64,000 nt of DNA from Aureisphaera sp038529705 (lineage in GTDB: Bacteria; Bacteroidota; Bacteroidia; Flavobacteriales; Flavobacteriaceae), in the NCBI GenBank assembly GCA_038529705.1, contig JBCBDM010000001.1, forward strand, positions 4,936 to 68,935, written 5' to 3'. How positions within the stretch are numbered: the stretch's first letter is position 1; each line of letters opens with the position of its first letter. Below the pieces are notes generated by a model that was given only the letters and a program-made list of their open reading frames with translations, was not told the origin of the DNA and made no database searches. Positions 61,527-64,000 of this stretch are shown here, piece by piece. The position numbers were made by a program, and so were the translations under genes.

Positions 61527-62648
61527 TTATATTAATTCCGCAAGCTGCGCTCCTATGGAGCTTCCTATGGCTACGCCCATTCCCCCTAAACGGACACCGC
61601 AAAAGACATTGGGTGTCAATTCTTTGACGATTGGTTGTTTTTGAGCGCCTACTCCCATAATTCCGCTCCAACGAGTATCTATTTCAAACGTCATTTCAGG
61701 TAGAATTGTTGTACGTAAAATAGTCTCAAGGGAATTCTGAACCAGCGTTGTGAGCCCAACACTGGAAGTTTCTTCTCCTTTGAAGTCTAAGTTTCGGCCG
61801 CCACCAAAAAGAATTCTGTTATCGATGTTCCTAAAATAGTAGTATCCTCGGTCCAAATGAAAGGTGCCCTTGATCTTTAAATTTGCAATAGGATGGGTAA
61901 TGAGCACTTGGGCCCGGGCCGGTTGAACATCTTCATTTAGTAGTTGCCTGGCGAAACCATTGGTGGCAATGAGGAGCTTACTTGCTGAAATTTCATATAA
62001 ATCATTCAAAACGAACGAAACCTGGTCATTTTTGGAAGAAAATGCAGTGATTTGAGCCGAATTTATGATAGAAATGTCATTTTTTGAGCATTTTTGAATC
62101 AAAGCACGCATCATACTTCCAGTATCGATCTGACCCTCAAAATGGTTAAAAATGAGGCTTTTTTTCACTTTTTTAAACGAAAATGGGTCGTTTTCTATCG
62201 AAAAAACATCTTTTTCAACCAAAAACACGCTTTTCAGCAATCTATTCATATAGGGCACTTGGGAAAGGCATTCCTCATAGAGTTGGGTATCCGTTTCGGT
62301 AAATATTTCATACCCCCCATGGGCCTCATAACCGATGGTCGCATCGCCCAGGGTTTGTCGCAGTAATTGAAGCCCCTCTACTCTATTCTTAACGAGTTCA
62401 TTAACCTCTTCTTCGGACTGGGAGTCGAGGTCGTTTAACAGTTCTGAAACACTTCCAAAGCAAGCGAAACCCGCATTTTTGGTACTTGCACCACTAGGAA
62501 GGATTCCCTTTTCAAATACCACGATCTTACTATTGGGGTATTTCTTCCGAAGAGATAAAGCGCAACTAAGCCCTACAATTCCACTCCCCACTACGGCGAA
62601 ATCTATGTTAGAAAACCAGGTTTTATGTTCCCAATAGGAGAAATTCAT
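61527..62648 (-). CDS. FAD-dependent oxidoreductase, DAO (D-amino acid oxidase) family, 373 aa
   Basis: FAD-binding motif VVGSGIVGLSCALSLRKKYPNSKIVVFEKG, followed by GASTKNAGFACFGSVSELL, typical of the glycine-oxidase/DAO branch. The C-terminal end (DTRWSGIMGVGAQKQPIVKELTPNVFCGVRLGGMGVAIGS) has the second FAD loop. Substrate not predictable. It begins 2 bp after the stop of a small membrane protein gene and is probably coupled to it. Confidence 0.88.
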   Translation of the reverse strand: MNFSYWEHKTWFSNIDFAVVGSGIVGLSCALSLRKKYPNSKIVVFEKGILPSGASTKNAGFACFGSVSELLNDLDSQSEEEVNELVKNRVEGLQLLRQTLGDATIGYEAHGGYEIFTETDTQLYEECLSQVPYMNRLLKSVFLVEKDVFSIENDPFSFKKVKKSLIFNHFEGQIDTGSMMRALIQKCSKNDISIINSAQITAFSSKNDQVSFVLNDLYEISASKLLIATNGFARQLLNEDVQPARAQVLITHPIANLKIKGTFHLDRGYYYFRNIDNRILFGGGRNLDFKGEETSSVGLTTLVQNSLETILRTTILPEMTFEIDTRWSGIMGVGAQKQPIVKELTPNVFCGVRLGGMGVAIGSSIGAQLAELI

Positions 62649-62650
62649 TC

Positions 62651-62905
62651 TTATTTACTTTTATGGGAAAGTACTAAGAAAATAACGAATAGCACAGGAA
62701 TTGAGAAGACAAACTGTAAGCCATAAACCCTTGTTAGTATTATGAAAACGGTGACCAACAGGACAAATAGAAGCACCTTGTTAATACCGTCTTTCAGCTT
62801 TCCCTGACGGTATCCGTCATAGATCAGGATGAATAGCGGTAGTGCAGATAACAAAATCAAAATAGGCCAGTTTGATAGAAAGGTAAACAAAAAATCCGAA
62901 GTCAA
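62651..62905 (-). CDS. Small polytopic membrane protein, 84 aa
   Basis: Three hydrophobic helices (about residues 5-28, 43-59, 61-80) and a basic loop (DGYRQGKLKDGINK). There is no ATG; the longest plausible start is TTG 62905, which lies in the hairpin that terminates accC, and a TTG five codons later is an alternative. The 2-bp spacing to the oxidoreductase gene supports it as a real gene. Start uncertain; function unknown. Confidence 0.55.
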   Translation of the reverse strand: MTSDFLFTFLSNWPILILLSALPLFILIYDGYRQGKLKDGINKVLLFVLLVTVFIILTRVYGLQFVFSIPVLFVIFLVLSHKSK

Positions 62906-62919
62906 TGACTTCGGATTTT
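62891..62919 (-). terminator. Terminator of accC
   Basis: Perfect 13-bp stem AAAATCCGAAGTC / GACTTCGGATTTT with an AAT centre (62904-62906). On the minus strand the descending arm ends in a T-run. It lies 23 bases after the accC stop and covers the first codons of the 84-aa frame. Confidence 0.8.
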
Positions 62920-62942
62920 CAAATCTTCTAACCTGTAAGGAA

Positions 62943-64000
62943 TTACTCTTCCTCCGGTTCCTCCATTTCCCAATCGTTCATAAAGGCAGTGGTATAGTTT
63001 CCTTCCACATACGCCGGATCGTCCATCAATTGGCGATGGAATGGAATGGTGGTTTTAATTCCTTCGATTACGAATTCGTCCAAGGCACGTTTCATTTTGT
63101 TGATCGCCTCTTCTCTGGTCTGAGCGGTTGTGATTAACTTGGCGATCATAGAGTCATAGTTTGGCGGTATACTATATCCTGCATATACATGCGTATCCAA
63201 TCTCACTCCGTGACCTCCCGGTGCATGCAAGGTGGTGATCTTTCCGGGTGAAGGGCGGAAGTTGTTGTAGGGATCCTCCGCATTGATACGGCACTCTATG
63301 GAATGTAATTGAGGCACGTAGTTCTTTCCTGAAATGGGAACTCCTGCAGCCACTTTGATCTGCTCTCGAATCAGGTCGTGATCCACTACCTGTTCTGTAA
63401 TAGGGTGCTCCACCTGGATTCGCGTATTCATTTCCATGAAATAGAATTTGCGGTGTTTGTCCACCAGAAATTCCACCGTCCCGGCCCCTTCATAGTTGAT
63501 GTATTCCGCTGCTTTGATAGCAGCTTTCCCCATATCCTCACGAAGTTTTTTAGTCATAAAAGGACTAGGCGTCTCTTCGGTTAATTTTTGGTGTCTACGT
63601 TGAACTGAACAGTCTCTCTCACTTAAGTGACAGGCTTTTCCATTACTATCTCCAACGATCTGTATTTCGATATGACGTGGTTCTTCTATGAGTTTCTCCA
63701 TATACATATCATCATTTCCAAAAGCCGCCTTACTCTCCTGTCGCGCAGATTCCCAGGCATCCTGGAGGTCTTCCTCTTTCCATACCGCACGCATACCTTT
63801 CCCTCCTCCTCCGGCACTGGCCTTGAGCATTACTGGATATCCGGTTTCTTTGGCAACTTTCTTACACGTTTCAAAATCGGGAATTACTCCCTCGCTTCCT
63901 GGTACACAAGGAACCCCTGCTGCCAGCATGGTAGACTTAGCCGAAGCCTTGTCTCCCATCTTCTCTATCATTTCTGCGGAAGCTCCGATAAACTTGATAT
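62943..64000 (-). CDS. accC: Acetyl-CoA carboxylase, biotin carboxylase subunit (5' part outside the window)
   Basis: The frame is open to the window edge at 64000 (FIGASAEMIEKMGDKASAK), so about 100 N-terminal residues are missing. ATP-grasp motifs are readable: VMLKASAGGGGKGMRAVW (glycine-rich loop), EKLIEEPRHIEIQIVGD, ERDCSVQRRHQKLTEETPSP, FYFMEMNTRIQVEHPITEQV (metal and catalytic residues). The end DWEMEEPEEE is acidic. It carboxylates biotin on AccB for fatty acid synthesis; accB would be expected just upstream, beyond the window. Confidence 0.95.
   Translation of the reverse strand, partial: IKFIGASAEMIEKMGDKASAKSTMLAAGVPCVPGSEGVIPDFETCKKVAKETGYPVMLKASAGGGGKGMRAVWKEEDLQDAWESARQESKAAFGNDDMYMEKLIEEPRHIEIQIVGDSNGKACHLSERDCSVQRRHQKLTEETPSPFMTKKLREDMGKAAIKAAEYINYEGAGTVEFLVDKHRKFYFMEMNTRIQVEHPITEQVVDHDLIREQIKVAAGVPISGKNYVPQLHSIECRINAEDPYNNFRPSPGKITTLHAPGGHGVRLDTHVYAGYSIPPNYDSMIAKLITTAQTREEAINKMKRALDEFVIEGIKTTIPFHRQLMDDPAYVEGNYTTAFMNDWEMEEPEEE

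Overview
The window is a 64 kb piece of a Bacteroidota chromosome, almost certainly from a member of the Flavobacteriaceae. The evidence is four proteins with a type A Por/T9SS C-terminal sorting domain, one with a type B (gliding-motility-type) domain, AraC-type regulators fused to periplasmic-type TPR arrays, promoters of the TTTG / TAnnTTTG type, few Shine-Dalgarno sequences, and Bacteroidota-like versions of LpxH, RsmI, MtgA and thymidine kinase. The genus cannot be fixed from sequence reading alone. Genes are dense and coding is mostly in short operons.

Layout. 1-2.8 kb: a lipoprotein, a small beta-barrel protein and a T9SS leucine-rich-repeat protein (minus strand). 2.9-15.6 kb: a minus-strand locus that reads as one operon, with a Skp/OmpH-like periplasmic chaperone, a lipoprotein, a 1936-aa SpvB/RHS-type protein, a 1747-aa RHS protein whose last ~209 residues form a variable tip, and a small AT-rich membrane protein overlapping its stop codon, which may be an immunity protein. 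15.85-22.0 kb (plus strand): a compact type II secretion / type IV filament operon (pseudopilin, prepilin peptidase, GspE, secretin, GspL-like, GspM-like) with no GspF platform gene. 22.0-25.4 kb: two tandem TPR-AraC regulators. 25.4-25.9 kb: a non-coding stretch with two 58-bp direct repeats, a terminator-like hairpin and tRNA-Ala(GGC).

25.9-36 kb: universal stress protein, GNAT acetyltransferase, T9SS type B protein, MATE exporter, a 43-aa membrane protein, QueD, a structured non-coding repeat, LpxH, a secreted esterase, two hypotheticals and RecJ. 36-41 kb: a transthyretin-like-repeat protein and two tandem Delta-60 repeat T9SS proteins. 41-49 kb: housekeeping genes (peroxidase-like protein, rsmI-UDG-lipoprotein operon, DoxX proteins, tdk-alr, mscL, asd). 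49-64 kb: a diheme cytochrome-like lipoprotein next to an FG-GAP/ASPIC T9SS protein, an S9 peptidase lipoprotein, an orphan ABC ATPase, pirin, a secreted GH3 glucosidase, small hypotheticals, a GreA/B-like protein with MtgA, a DAO-family flavoenzyme and the 3' part of accC, cut by the window edge.

The two most interesting loci sit back to back and are divergently transcribed from about 15.6-15.85 kb: the giant RHS operon with its own chaperone, lipoprotein and exchangeable tip, and the stripped-down secretion-filament operon. A perfect 20-bp palindrome lies between them. Whether they work together is inference only.
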